NCBI RefSeq assembly: GCF_050563535.1
Contig: NZ_JBNXUO010000024.1
Coordinates: 16,988-80,987 of the forward strand
Direction of reading: 5' to 3'
From: Falsiroseomonas sp050563535
Lineage (GTDB): Bacteria > Pseudomonadota > Alphaproteobacteria > Acetobacterales > Acetobacteraceae
Length of the DNA stretch: 64,000 nucleotides
Made by a program: the position numbers and the translations under genes. Position 1 is the stretch's first letter. Every line of letters starts with the position of its first letter. This document shows, in pieces, positions 33,881-42,143 of this stretch. The notes beneath the pieces were generated by a model that was not told the origin of the DNA, ran no database searches, and worked only from the letters and a program-made list of their open reading frames with translations.

Positions 33881-34962
33881 TCGGGATGCGCCGCACCGAT
33901 CCGCCCCCGATGCGTCTAGCCGGCATGACCTACCCCAACTATCCGAAGCCCCTGCATGTCGCCGGCGCGCCCGGCCCCGCCGAGGCGGTGGAGGCCGACG
34001 TGGTCATCCTCGCGATGGACCGCGCCGAGGAGACGGTGGCGGCCATCGCCTCGGCCCGCGCCCAGCGCGGCGTGACGAAGCATGTCTGGATCGTCGACCA
34101 GGGCAGCGCGGAGCCCAACCTCGCCCGCCTCGCCGATGCGGTGCGCGGCGCGCCCGATGCCACGCTCGTCCGGCTCGACCGCAACCACGGCGTCGCCGGC
34201 GGGCGCAACCGTGCCACCGCGCTCGGCGCCGCGCCGGTGGTCTTCGCGCTGGACAACGACGCCGAGTTCGAGCGAGCCGACACCCTCGCCCGCGCCGTCG
34301 CGGCACTGCGGGAGGAGCGCGACCTGGCCGCCATCGCGTGCCGCATCCTGGTCTTCGCGACGGGTGAGGACGACCTGTCCTCCTGGGGCTACCCGGCGGG
34401 CCTGCTGGCGCAATCCGCCGGCAGCTTCGATGCGGCCACCTTCGTCGGCGCGGGCCACGCGATCCGGCGCGCGGATTTCGCGGCCGCGGGCGGCTATGAC
34501 GACGCGCTGTTCTTCACCTGGGAGGAGTTCGACCTCGCGCTGCGCTTCATCAACCTCGGCCGCCGCATCCGCTATCGCGGCGACATCGCGGTGCGCCACA
34601 AGGTGAGCCCGGAGGCACGCTTCGCCTGGGGCGGCACGCGCTGGTTCCACTTCGTGCGCAACCGGCTCTACATCGCCATGAAGCATGGCACGCCGCCCGC
34701 CGCGCTGCTGCCGCGCTTCCTCGCCTACACCGCCAAGGGCGCGCGCAACGGCGTGCTGGCGCAGGGGCTGCGTGCGGGGCCGGCGGCGCTCGCCATGGCG
34801 CGCGCCTTCCGGCCCGCACCGGGCAGCGAACACCTGTATGGCGAGACGCCGTCGGCTCGCGCCTACCTAGCCCGGACCGATGCCGCGCATCGCGGCGGGA
34901 TGGCGGCGCGCATCCGGCGCGAGATCCTCTCGGCCCTGCCTGCCGCCGCCCCGCGCCGCTGA
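33877..34962 (+). CDS. Glycosyltransferase family 2
   Basis: A 361-residue GT2 protein. The core begins VVILAMDRAEETVAAI and has the nucleotide-sugar Asp in VDQGS, the LDRNHGVAGGRN motif (about residue 105) and the metal-binding DNDA (about residue 127), followed by FFTWEEFDLALRFI, a rhamnosyl/GlcNAc-transferase-like acceptor site. The start is taken as GTG at 33877, overlapping the upstream stop (GTGA); ATG at 33886 is equally possible. The sugar donor cannot be deduced. Confidence 0.88.
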   Translation: MIGMRRTDPPPMRLAGMTYPNYPKPLHVAGAPGPAEAVEADVVILAMDRAEETVAAIASARAQRGVTKHVWIVDQGSAEPNLARLADAVRGAPDATLVRLDRNHGVAGGRNRATALGAAPVVFALDNDAEFERADTLARAVAALREERDLAAIACRILVFATGEDDLSSWGYPAGLLAQSAGSFDAATFVGAGHAIRRADFAAAGGYDDALFFTWEEFDLALRFINLGRRIRYRGDIAVRHKVSPEARFAWGGTRWFHFVRNRLYIAMKHGTPPAALLPRFLAYTAKGARNGVLAQGLRAGPAALAMARAFRPAPGSEHLYGETPSARAYLARTDAAHRGGMAARIRREILSALPAAAPRR

Positions 34963-34985
34963 GCCCTTCCGGCGGTGGCGCGCGG

Positions 34986-35747
34986 TCAGGCCCGGCGGCG
35001 TTTCCTCGCCGCCCGGCGCTTCAGCGACGTCCTCTCCTGCCACAGCAGCCGCAGCACGGCGGGGCTGTCGAGAAGGTAGCGCCGCGCCAGGCGGCTTGGG
35101 TCCTGCGCCAGCCGCCAGGCCCATTCCAGCCCCGCGCGCTGCAGGCGGGGCGGCGCCCGCCGCTCCTCCCCCGAGATGAACAGGAGGCTCGCGCCCACGC
35201 ACAGCGCGATGCCCACCGCGTCCCCGCGCGCCTGGACGGCGCGCGCCACCGCCTCCTGCCGGGGGGAACCGACGCAGAGCAGGGCGAAGCGCGCCCGCGC
35301 CTCCGCCACGAAACGCACCGCAGCCGCCATCTCCGCCGGGTCGCCGTCGAAGCCCATCGGCGGGTCGTGGTGCAGCAGGCGGCAGAGGCTGAAGCGCTTC
35401 CGCACCGCCGCGACCGTCGCCGGGCTGGCGCCGAGCACGGCGATGCGGTCCCCGGGCCGCGCCAGTTCGTCCAGCACGCGCAGCGTCAGGTCGCTGCCGG
35501 TGACCACCGGCGGCACCGGAAGCCCGATCAGCGCGCCGACCCGCGCGACCACGCGGCTGTCGAGCAGCCGCAGCGCCGCGTCCTCGTACAATGGCCGGTA
35601 GCGCGCGGGATCGCGCGCCAGCCGCACCAGGTGGTCGGCATTGGGGGTGACGACATAGGCGAAGCCGGCATCCGCCGGCCGCGCGCCGAGCATCGCGAGC
35701 ACGGCCTGGGCGTCGTGCTCCGCGAAGTCGAGTCCGAGGAGCCTCAA
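34986..35747 (-). CDS. WecG/TagA/CpsF-family glycosyltransferase
   Basis: A 253-residue glycosyltransferase of the GT26 family, with YVVTPNADHLVRLARD (about residues 30-45), the DSRVVARVGALIGLPVPPVVTGSDL stretch in pieces and LLCVGSPRQEAVA (about 155-168), matching the conserved TPN, GxP and GxPxQE motifs. It likely adds ManNAcA- or ManNAc-like residues to lipid-linked sugar. The start is TTG at 35747, overlapping the upstream barrel gene stop (TTGA). It converges with the preceding glycosyltransferase and, with the barrel gene, forms a minus-strand pair inside a mainly plus-strand locus. Confidence 0.85.
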   Translation of the reverse strand: MRLLGLDFAEHDAQAVLAMLGARPADAGFAYVVTPNADHLVRLARDPARYRPLYEDAALRLLDSRVVARVGALIGLPVPPVVTGSDLTLRVLDELARPGDRIAVLGASPATVAAVRKRFSLCRLLHHDPPMGFDGDPAEMAAAVRFVAEARARFALLCVGSPRQEAVARAVQARGDAVGIALCVGASLLFISGEERRAPPRLQRAGLEWAWRLAQDPSRLARRYLLDSPAVLRLLWQERTSLKRRAARKRRRA

Positions 35748-37021
35748 AGGGCTATGCGGAGCCGGACTTGCACCAGGTTGCGGTCGAATTCCTGGACCCC
35801 GGCCGAGGAATCCAGCCGGCGCGCATGCTGATAGCTCGTGACCACCGAGAACCTCCGATTGATCAGCCAGCGCGCCGAGAGGATGGCCACCCCATCCGTC
35901 GCCTGCTGGCTTGGCTGATCGTATTCGCGCCGGTCGAGCTGAAGTTCCAGGCCGAGGATCACGTTGCGCAGGTATTCGTGGTCGACGTTGAACTGCGCCT
36001 GCGTCCGCGTGAAGGACACGGCGTTGTTGCGGATCGACTCCTCGATCGTGCGGCGCGCCGACAGGCTGAACGTCGTCAGCAGCGTCGGCTGGTAGGTCAC
36101 CTCGCCTTCGAAGGCGGGGCCCGAGAGGGACTTCAGCCCCGGCTGCTCATAGTCCCGCTGGCGGTAGCCCAGCGCGAAGCGCGCCTGCCAGATGCCGTCG
36201 AAATCGTAGGTCAGGCCGCCGAGCGCCTCGTATGTCTTGCTGTCGCGCCCCGACTGGCTGCTGTTGTCGTAGCGGATGTCCTGGAAACGCCCGATGAGGT
36301 TGGCGAAGCGCCCCGGCGCGAATTCGTAGGAAAGGCCGAGCGCGCCCAGGAGGGAGTTGAAGTCGAAGCGGGACAGCTCGCCCGGGTTGGGCGTGCCGGC
36401 CGGCACCGTTCCGCCGAGGTCCACGTCGTCGAACCGGTAGCGGCGCCAGTTGCCGATGGCGGTCAGGCCGATCCGGTTGAACCGGGTCGCGCCCTGCACC
36501 TGCGCCTCGTCGTAGTAGTAGGGCACGGGGCGGCTGATGCCGGCCTGCTGGACGTCGATGCTGTCCGTCTCCAGGTGCTCCTGCACCCGGTTGTAGCGGA
36601 GTTCGACATTCGTGTCGGCGTTCACGTCGTAGCGGCCGAAGGCGCCGACCGTGTAGTCGGTCCAGTCGAGCGCGGTGTTCTCCCAGTAGCGGCGCTGCTC
36701 GATCCGCGCCGTCGCGCCGACAGCATGGCGGCTCCAATCGCTGCTGATGCCCGTCTCGGCCAGCCAGGTGCTGTATCCGTCCGACCGCCGGTTCCTTCGG
36801 CTGCCGAACAGGTTGTCGTCGTAGCCAAGACCGAGTTCGGCCGCCGCGTTCCAACGGAAGGCGCCGAGCCTCACGCCAAGCGGATCGAAGTCCTCCCGCG
36901 CGCGGTTCGCGACGGTCGTTCCGCGCGCCGCCTCACCCCGCGGAAGAGCTTGAGCTTCCACCAATCCTGGCAACGCGACGAGCGCCATGCCCAGAACGAC
37001 CTTGAACCTGTTTGCCGGCAC
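35744..37021 (-). CDS. BBP2-type outer-membrane beta-barrel protein
   Basis: A 425-residue outer-membrane protein. A GTG at 37021 preceded by GGGAG gives a signal peptide (RFKVVLGMALVALPGLVEAQA). The mature part consists of alternating polar/aromatic strands, e.g. AELGLGYDDNLF near its start, and ends in RLRIAL-type terminal strand with a C-terminal hydrophobic residue, matching the putative beta-barrel porin 2 family (PF10082-like). Family members occur in exopolysaccharide loci of alphaproteobacteria. It is translationally coupled to WecG-like. A role in polymer passage across the outer membrane is inferred from context, not shown. Confidence 0.82.
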   Translation of the reverse strand: MPANRFKVVLGMALVALPGLVEAQALPRGEAARGTTVANRAREDFDPLGVRLGAFRWNAAAELGLGYDDNLFGSRRNRRSDGYSTWLAETGISSDWSRHAVGATARIEQRRYWENTALDWTDYTVGAFGRYDVNADTNVELRYNRVQEHLETDSIDVQQAGISRPVPYYYDEAQVQGATRFNRIGLTAIGNWRRYRFDDVDLGGTVPAGTPNPGELSRFDFNSLLGALGLSYEFAPGRFANLIGRFQDIRYDNSSQSGRDSKTYEALGGLTYDFDGIWQARFALGYRQRDYEQPGLKSLSGPAFEGEVTYQPTLLTTFSLSARRTIEESIRNNAVSFTRTQAQFNVDHEYLRNVILGLELQLDRREYDQPSQQATDGVAILSARWLINRRFSVVTSYQHARRLDSSAGVQEFDRNLVQVRLRIAL

Positions 37022-37045
37022 ACCGCGACTCCCGTTTGTCGCCCC

Positions 37046-37072
37046 AGGATAGCGTGCTACCACGCCACGCAA
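37046..37072 (-). promoter_or_regulatory. Possible promoter of the barrel-wecG pair
   Basis: TTGCGT and TATCCT lie 15 bases apart on the minus strand. The -10 is the best match to the consensus in this gap, though the spacing is short. The predicted start gives a leader of about 20 bases before the GTG at 37021. Confidence 0.3.
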
Positions 37073-37118
37073 GGAGCGTCCGTTCAACGCAACGATAGCC
37101 CACGCTCACGGAAAATTC

Positions 37119-37700
37119 ATGTCCGATACTGAAATGAAGGGTGAACCGGCCCAGCCCGCCGGCCCGACCGGAGCCCCCCGTCCCCTGTCCAGCACCGATA
37201 CCTATCCGGTCGCGTCGCCCGGTCAACCGGGGCAGCCCCCCACCGCCGCCACCCGTCCGTCGCCGGCCGCGCCGCGCGCGCCCGAAGCGGGCGCTGCGCA
37301 GCCCGCCCCCCGTCCGGCCGCCGCACGCCCCGATTCCGCCCCCCGCGCCGTGCCGCCCCCCTTCCCCGCCCCGTCCGCCTTCCTCGAAGGTCCCGACACG
37401 CGAAACCGTGACCTGCTTGCCTTCGCCCTCGCGGCCGAGGCCGGGCGGCCCCTCGCGCCCGGCGACATCGCCGGCTTCCGGCAGAAGGCGGAGGCCGAAC
37501 TCCACGCGGAATCCTTGCGGATCCTGCACAACCGGGTGGAGGCGATCCGTGCCGAAGCGGTGCAGGAGACGCTGACCCGCATCGCCCAGCCGATGGGATG
37601 GCACGGAATCGTGGCCGCCAACATGGTTGCGCTCGCGGCAGCTGGCGCGGTTTCCTTCGCCCTGTGGTTGCTTCTCAACATGCTCAGAACAGGGGCCTGA
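37119..37700 (+). CDS. Hypothetical Pro/Ala-rich single-span protein
   Basis: A 193-residue protein not assigned to a family. Residues 1-90 are a disordered Pro/Ala-rich region, 95-150 form predicted helices (RNRDLLAFALAAEAGRPL and the long amphipathic HAESLRILHNRVEAIRAEA segment), and 165-187 form a membrane span close to the C-terminus. It precedes the type I secretion genes by five bases and begins near the barrel gene's divergent start, so it is likely a component or regulator of that exporter. Topology suggests the N-terminus is cytoplasmic. Function unknown. Confidence 0.7.
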   Translation: MSDTEMKGEPAQPAGPTGAPRPLSSTDTYPVASPGQPGQPPTAATRPSPAAPRAPEAGAAQPAPRPAAARPDSAPRAVPPPFPAPSAFLEGPDTRNRDLLAFALAAEAGRPLAPGDIAGFRQKAEAELHAESLRILHNRVEAIRAEAVQETLTRIAQPMGWHGIVAANMVALAAAGAVSFALWLLLNMLRTGA

Positions 37701-37705
37701 CTGCC

Positions 37706-39463
37706 ATGCTGCGTCCCATGCCCCTTGCGCCCGGCCTGCCGGACCGGATGCCGGAGACGGTCCTCTCGAAGGCCGTCGCCGCCTGCCGCAGGCAGCTCCT
37801 CGCCGTTGGGCTGTTCAGCGGCGTGGTCAACCTGCTGCAGCTCACCGTGTCGCTCTACATGATGCAGGTGTTCGACCGCGTCCTCGGCACCCGCAGCATC
37901 GACACGCTGTACTACCTCACGCTCATCGCCTGCTTCGCGCTGCTGATCATGGCGGTGCTGGACGGGCTGCGCAGCCAGATCATGCAGCGTCTCGCCGGCT
38001 GGATCGAGGGCAAGGCCGCGCCGGAGGCCTTCCTCCGCGCGATCGAGAGCCAGCTGCGCGGCCGCCCGTACCGGATGGAGGCGCTGCGCGACCTCGCGGT
38101 CTGCCGCGGCTGGCTCGGCTCCCCCGCCTCGCTCACGCTGTTCGACGTGCCCTGGGTGCCGATCTTCCTGGCGGTCATCTTCCTGCTCCACCCCGTGCTC
38201 GGCTGGATCGCCTTCGGCGGCGCACTGCTGCTGTTCGGCCTGACGCTGGCCAATGAATGGGCCACCGGCTCGCTCGTCCGCCAGGCGAGCACGGCCGCCA
38301 TGGCCAGCCAGCGCCGGGCCGAGAGCCTGGTGCGCAACGCCGAGGTCATCGACAGCATGGGCATGGGCCCGGCGGTGATGCAGCGCTGGCGGGAAGGCCT
38401 CTCCTCCTCCCTGCCGCCGCAGGAACGCGCCGCCGACCGCGCCGCCTTCATGCTGTCCATCACGCGCTTCTGCCGGCTCGCGATCCAGGTCGCCGTCCTC
38501 GGCGTCGGCGCGTGGCTGGTGCTGGAACAGCAGCTGACCTCCGGCGCCTCGATCGCCGCCTCCATCCTCATGGGCCGCGCTCTCGCGCCGGTCGAGCAGA
38601 TGATCGGCGGCTGGAAGCAGCTGGTGCAGGCGCGGCAGTCCTATCGCCGCCTGCTCGGCTTCCTCGCCCTGCCGCGCATCCGCCCGCCCGGCATGGCCCT
38701 GCCCGCGCCCACCGGGCGGCTTGCCGCGGAACGCGTGACCTTCGGCTTCCCGGGCCAGCCCGTCGCCATCATCAAGGGCATCAGCTTCAACCTGACGGCC
38801 GGCGAATCGCTCGCCATCATCGGTCCGTCGGCTGCGGGGAAGACGACGCTGATCCGCCTGCTGATCGGCACGCTCCAGCCCTCCGCCGGCACGGTGCGGC
38901 TGGACGGCGCCGACGTCTTCACCTGGCAGCGCGAGGATTTTGGCCAATATGTCGGCTACCTGCCGCAGGACGTGGAGCTGTTCGACGGCACGGTGATGCT
39001 GAACATCAGCCGCATGCGCGAAGCCGACCCCGAACGGGTGTTCGAGGCCGCGCGCCTTGCCGGCTGCCACGAGATGATCCTGCGCCTGCCGCAGGGCTAC
39101 GACACCGAGATCGGCGACGGCGGGCAGCACCTGTCGGGCGGGCAGCGCCAGCTCATCGGCCTCGCGCGGGCGATGTTCAACGACCCGAAGCTGGTCGTCC
39201 TCGACGAACCGAACAGCAACCTGGACGGCGACGCCGAACAGGCGCTGATCCGCGGGCTCGAGGCGCTGAAGGCGAAGGGCTGCACCGTCATCCTCGTCTC
39301 CCACCGGCCGACGCTGGTGCAGGGCGTGGACAAGGTGCTGCTGATGCGCGACGGCGCGGCGGAAGCCTTCGGCCCCCGCGCCGAGGTGCTGAAGCGCCTC
39401 GTGCAGCAGTCCCGCCCGCAGGAGATCCCGCCACCATCCGGCCGCGCGGAGGGCGCAAGATGA
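37706..39463 (+). CDS. Type I secretion ABC transporter (PrtD/PrsD-like)
   Basis: A 585-residue fused permease-ATPase. Spans occur between residues 25 and 310, and the ATPase follows with Walker A GPSAAGKTT, signature LSGGQRQLIGLARAM and DEPNSNLD, the last being characteristic of the protease/lipase/adhesin exporters rather than of MsbA. It energises direct secretion of proteins with a C-terminal signal. No C39 peptidase domain is present. Its stop overlaps the next gene's start (ATGA). PrsDE pairs within exopolysaccharide clusters of Rhizobium secrete glycanases and RTX proteins; a similar role is plausible. Confidence 0.92.
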   Translation: MLRPMPLAPGLPDRMPETVLSKAVAACRRQLLAVGLFSGVVNLLQLTVSLYMMQVFDRVLGTRSIDTLYYLTLIACFALLIMAVLDGLRSQIMQRLAGWIEGKAAPEAFLRAIESQLRGRPYRMEALRDLAVCRGWLGSPASLTLFDVPWVPIFLAVIFLLHPVLGWIAFGGALLLFGLTLANEWATGSLVRQASTAAMASQRRAESLVRNAEVIDSMGMGPAVMQRWREGLSSSLPPQERAADRAAFMLSITRFCRLAIQVAVLGVGAWLVLEQQLTSGASIAASILMGRALAPVEQMIGGWKQLVQARQSYRRLLGFLALPRIRPPGMALPAPTGRLAAERVTFGFPGQPVAIIKGISFNLTAGESLAIIGPSAAGKTTLIRLLIGTLQPSAGTVRLDGADVFTWQREDFGQYVGYLPQDVELFDGTVMLNISRMREADPERVFEAARLAGCHEMILRLPQGYDTEIGDGGQHLSGGQRQLIGLARAMFNDPKLVVLDEPNSNLDGDAEQALIRGLEALKAKGCTVILVSHRPTLVQGVDKVLLMRDGAAEAFGPRAEVLKRLVQQSRPQEIPPPSGRAEGAR

Positions 39464-40845
39464 GCCAGGCCACCCTTCCCGGCCGTGCCATGGTGGCGAA
39501 GGCCCCCCCCCGCCCGCCCGCCCTTTGGCAGCCCGAGGCGGAGCCGCTGATCCTGGATGCGCCGAAGCCGCGCACCGCGGTGCCGGTGGCCTTCGGCTAC
39601 CTCATCCTGCTGGTCTTCGTGGTGGGCTTCGGCGCCTGGGCGTCGCTGACCCCCCTGAACGAGGCCGCGATCGCGCCCGGCCAGCTGAAGGTCGAGGGCA
39701 GCCGCCGCGTCGTGCAGCATTTCGAAGGCGGCATCGTGCGCGAGATCCTGGTGCGCGACGGCGACGTGGTGCGCCGCGGCCAGCCGCTCGTCCGCCTCGA
39801 CCAGCCGCAGGCCTCGCAGCAGACCGAGACGCTGCGGAGCCAGCGATGGGCGCTGACCGCGCAGGATGCGCGGCTGGTGGCGGAGCTGGCGCGCGCCGGC
39901 GAGATCGCCTTCCCGCGCGAGCTTCTGGCGGCGACCGAACCCCGCGCGCAGGACGCGGTGACCGGCCAGCGCACCCTGTTCGAGGCGCGGCGCGTCGCGC
40001 TCGACAGCCAGGTGATGGTGCTGCGCGCCCGCATCGAGCAGCACCTGGCGACCATCCGCTCCGCCGAGGCCCAGCGCGAGGCGCAGGACCGCATGCTGGT
40101 CCTGCTGCGCGCCGAGGAACAGAACACCGCCCAGCTGCTGCGCCAGGGCCTCGCGCGGCTGCCGCAGCTTCTCGCGCTGCAGCGGCAGGTGGCCTCGACC
40201 GAGGGCAACATCGCCGACATCGGCAACCAGATCCAGCGCAGCCGCGCCCAGATCAGCGAGGCCGAGCGCGAGATGCAGCGCGTGCAGGACCAGCGCACGC
40301 AGGAGGTCTCGACCGAGCTGCGCGAGGTGCGGGTGCGCCTTGCCGAGGCCGAGGAACGCCTCCGCGCGGCGGAGGACGTCTCAACCCGGCTCGAGGTGAC
40401 GGCGCCGGAGGACGGCGTGGTGCTGAATTCCCGCCTGTTCACGGTGGGCGCCGTGGTGCGCCCGGGCGACCCGGTGCTGGACCTGGTGCCGGAACGCGAG
40501 CGCATCATCGCGGAAGTGAACGTCCAGCCGAACGACATCGAGACGATCCATGTCGGCCTGCAGGCGGAGATCCGGCTGCCGGCGTTCAAGCAGCGCGTCG
40601 TGCCCTACCTCCACGGGCACGTCACCTTCGTCGCCTCCGACGTGACGGTCGACGAACGGCGGGGCATGACCTACTACCGCGTCTTCGTCGCGATCGACGA
40701 GGACCAGCTCCGCGCGCTGGAAGGCGTGCAGCTGCGGCCCGGCATGATGGTGGAAGCGCAGATCCAGACCGGCCGGCGCAGCTTCGCGCGCTACATGCTC
40801 CAGCCCGTGATGGACAGCTTCCATCGCGCGTTCCGGGAACAGTGA
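39460..40845 (+). CDS. Type I secretion membrane-fusion protein (HlyD/PrtE/PrsE-like)
   Basis: A 461-residue adaptor with one N-terminal span (about 43-65), a biotinyl-lipoyl half-domain (GGIVREILVRDGDVVRRGQPLVRLD in pieces), a long coiled coil (about 110-310) and the closing lipoyl half plus HlyD C-terminal domain with RPGMMVEAQI. It links the ABC pump to a TolC-like outer-membrane channel. Its ATG overlaps the ABC gene stop. No TolC gene is in the window. Confidence 0.92.
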   Translation: MSQATLPGRAMVAKAPPRPPALWQPEAEPLILDAPKPRTAVPVAFGYLILLVFVVGFGAWASLTPLNEAAIAPGQLKVEGSRRVVQHFEGGIVREILVRDGDVVRRGQPLVRLDQPQASQQTETLRSQRWALTAQDARLVAELARAGEIAFPRELLAATEPRAQDAVTGQRTLFEARRVALDSQVMVLRARIEQHLATIRSAEAQREAQDRMLVLLRAEEQNTAQLLRQGLARLPQLLALQRQVASTEGNIADIGNQIQRSRAQISEAEREMQRVQDQRTQEVSTELREVRVRLAEAEERLRAAEDVSTRLEVTAPEDGVVLNSRLFTVGAVVRPGDPVLDLVPERERIIAEVNVQPNDIETIHVGLQAEIRLPAFKQRVVPYLHGHVTFVASDVTVDERRGMTYYRVFVAIDEDQLRALEGVQLRPGMMVEAQIQTGRRSFARYMLQPVMDSFHRAFREQ

Positions 40846-40866
40846 CCGCCCGCGCCAGGACAACCC

Positions 40867-40892
40867 GCGTGCCCCCGGCCCAGGGGGCACGC
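40867..40892. terminator. Strong hairpin after the secretion adaptor gene
   Basis: A ten-base perfect stem (GCGTGCCCCC/GGGGGCACGC) with a six-base loop lies 21 bases after the HlyD-like stop. There is no U tract, so it could terminate weakly or protect the 3' end of the secretion mRNA while letting some reading into the next small gene. Confidence 0.6.
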
Positions 40893-40921
40893 CCCGCCCG
40901 CACAACCCAGGAAGGACCACC

Positions 40922-41212
40922 ATGAACGGCACCCCCACCGTCTTCGCCGACGGCGTCATCGACGTGCATGTCGCCAACGGCGCGGCCCGCATCACGCTCG
41001 GTGCCGTCACCGGCCAGAAGGACGCGAAGGCCGAACCGTCCGGCACGCTGGTCGTCCCCGTGATGCAGTTGCCCGCGCTGGCGAAGGTGCTGGCCGAGGT
41101 GACGCGGCAGGTCGAGCAGCGCGCGCGGGAAGCCATGGCGCAGCAACAGCAGAAGGCCGCCGCCCCCGCCGAGGCCGACCAGGTGGCCGGCGCCTTCCGC
41201 TTCAACGGCTGA
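40922..41212 (+). CDS. Small hypothetical protein downstream of type I secretion genes
   Basis: A 96-residue soluble protein without signal peptide. Residues 5-60 look like beta-strands (VFADGVIDVHVANGAARITLG, then TLVVPVMQLPALAKVL), and 60-90 form a Gln/Ala-rich helix. GGAAGGACC precedes the ATG with suitable spacing. The shape resembles bacterial proteins annotated as conserved hypothetical next to PrtDE-like genes, but I recognise no family. A role in secretion or polymer synthesis is only suggested by location. Confidence 0.65.
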   Translation: MNGTPTVFADGVIDVHVANGAARITLGAVTGQKDAKAEPSGTLVVPVMQLPALAKVLAEVTRQVEQRAREAMAQQQQKAAAPAEADQVAGAFRFNG

Positions 41213-41213
41213 C

Positions 41214-42134
41214 ATGGCCGATGACGGCGGCGCCGCGCCGCCCGCGCTCACCGTCGTCATCTGCACCCATGCGCGGCCCGGCTACCTGGCCGCCTGCCTC
41301 GACGGGCTGGCACGGCAGGAAGGCGCCGCGCCGGAGCTGATCGTGGTCGACAGCGCCTCCCCCGCCGGGCCCGCGGCCGAGATCGCGCGCGAGGCCCGGC
41401 GCGCCGGGGCGAAGCTGCTGCGGGCAGACCGCTCCGGCCTCTCGCTCGCGCGGAACATCGGCCTCGCCGCGGCGGCAGCGCCCTGGACCGCCTATCTCGA
41501 CGACGACGCCGTGCCCGAGCCCGACTGGGCGCGCCGGCTCCTCGGCGCCACGGCGCGGCTGCCGGCGGACGCCGTCGCGCTGGGCGGCCGCATCCTGCCC
41601 GCGTGGGAGGCCCCGCTCCCCGCCTGGTGGCCCGCCACGCTGCGCGGCGTTCTGACCATCGTCGAGTGGGATGGCGTGGGGGAGGAAGGGCGGGACCTGC
41701 CGCCCGGCGTCGCCGTCTACGGCGCGAACATGGCCTTCCGCACCTCGGCGCTGCGCGAGGTCGGCGGCTTTCCCGAGGAACTCGGCCGCGTCGGCGACCG
41801 CCTGCTGTCCGGTGAGGAGGTGGAGGTGCTCGACCGCCTCCGCGCGCGCGGCGGCCGCGCCTTCTACGACGGCAGCGTCACCGTGCGGCACAGCATCCAG
41901 CGCGACCGGCTGCGGCCGGGCTGGCTGCTCTCGCGCCTGCACTGGCAGGGGGCGACGGACGCGCTGCGCGACCGCCGCCAGGGCGGTGCCCGCCGCGCCC
42001 CCGGCGCCGCGGCGAAGCTTGCGCTCCAGGCGCCGCTCCTGCTCTGGCCCGCGGGCTCGGCCGGGCTGCTCAGGGCGCGCTGCGGGGCCGCCTACAATCT
42101 CGGCTATCTCCGCGGCACGCTGCTGGGGCGGTGA
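41214..42134 (+). CDS. Glycosyltransferase family 2
   Basis: A 306-residue GT-A enzyme: TVVICTHARPGYLAACLDGL (about residues 12-31) opens the Rossmann-like domain, YLDDDAVPEPDW (about 94-105) contains the DxD metal site, and ANMAFRTSALREVGGFPEEL is the usual acceptor-loop segment. The start is one base after the previous stop. It likely adds a sugar to the lipid-linked exopolysaccharide unit. Donor unknown. Confidence 0.88.
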   Translation: MADDGGAAPPALTVVICTHARPGYLAACLDGLARQEGAAPELIVVDSASPAGPAAEIAREARRAGAKLLRADRSGLSLARNIGLAAAAAPWTAYLDDDAVPEPDWARRLLGATARLPADAVALGGRILPAWEAPLPAWWPATLRGVLTIVEWDGVGEEGRDLPPGVAVYGANMAFRTSALREVGGFPEELGRVGDRLLSGEEVEVLDRLRARGGRAFYDGSVTVRHSIQRDRLRPGWLLSRLHWQGATDALRDRRQGGARRAPGAAAKLALQAPLLLWPAGSAGLLRARCGAAYNLGYLRGTLLGR

Positions 42135-42143
42135 CGCCGCGGG

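Noticed and set aside
37706..40845. ABC/MFP pair as polysaccharide ABC exporter in place of Wzx
   Set aside because: The DEPNSNLD motif, fused permease-ATPase and HlyD-type partner fit protein type I secretion and not Wzm/Wzt polymer export.
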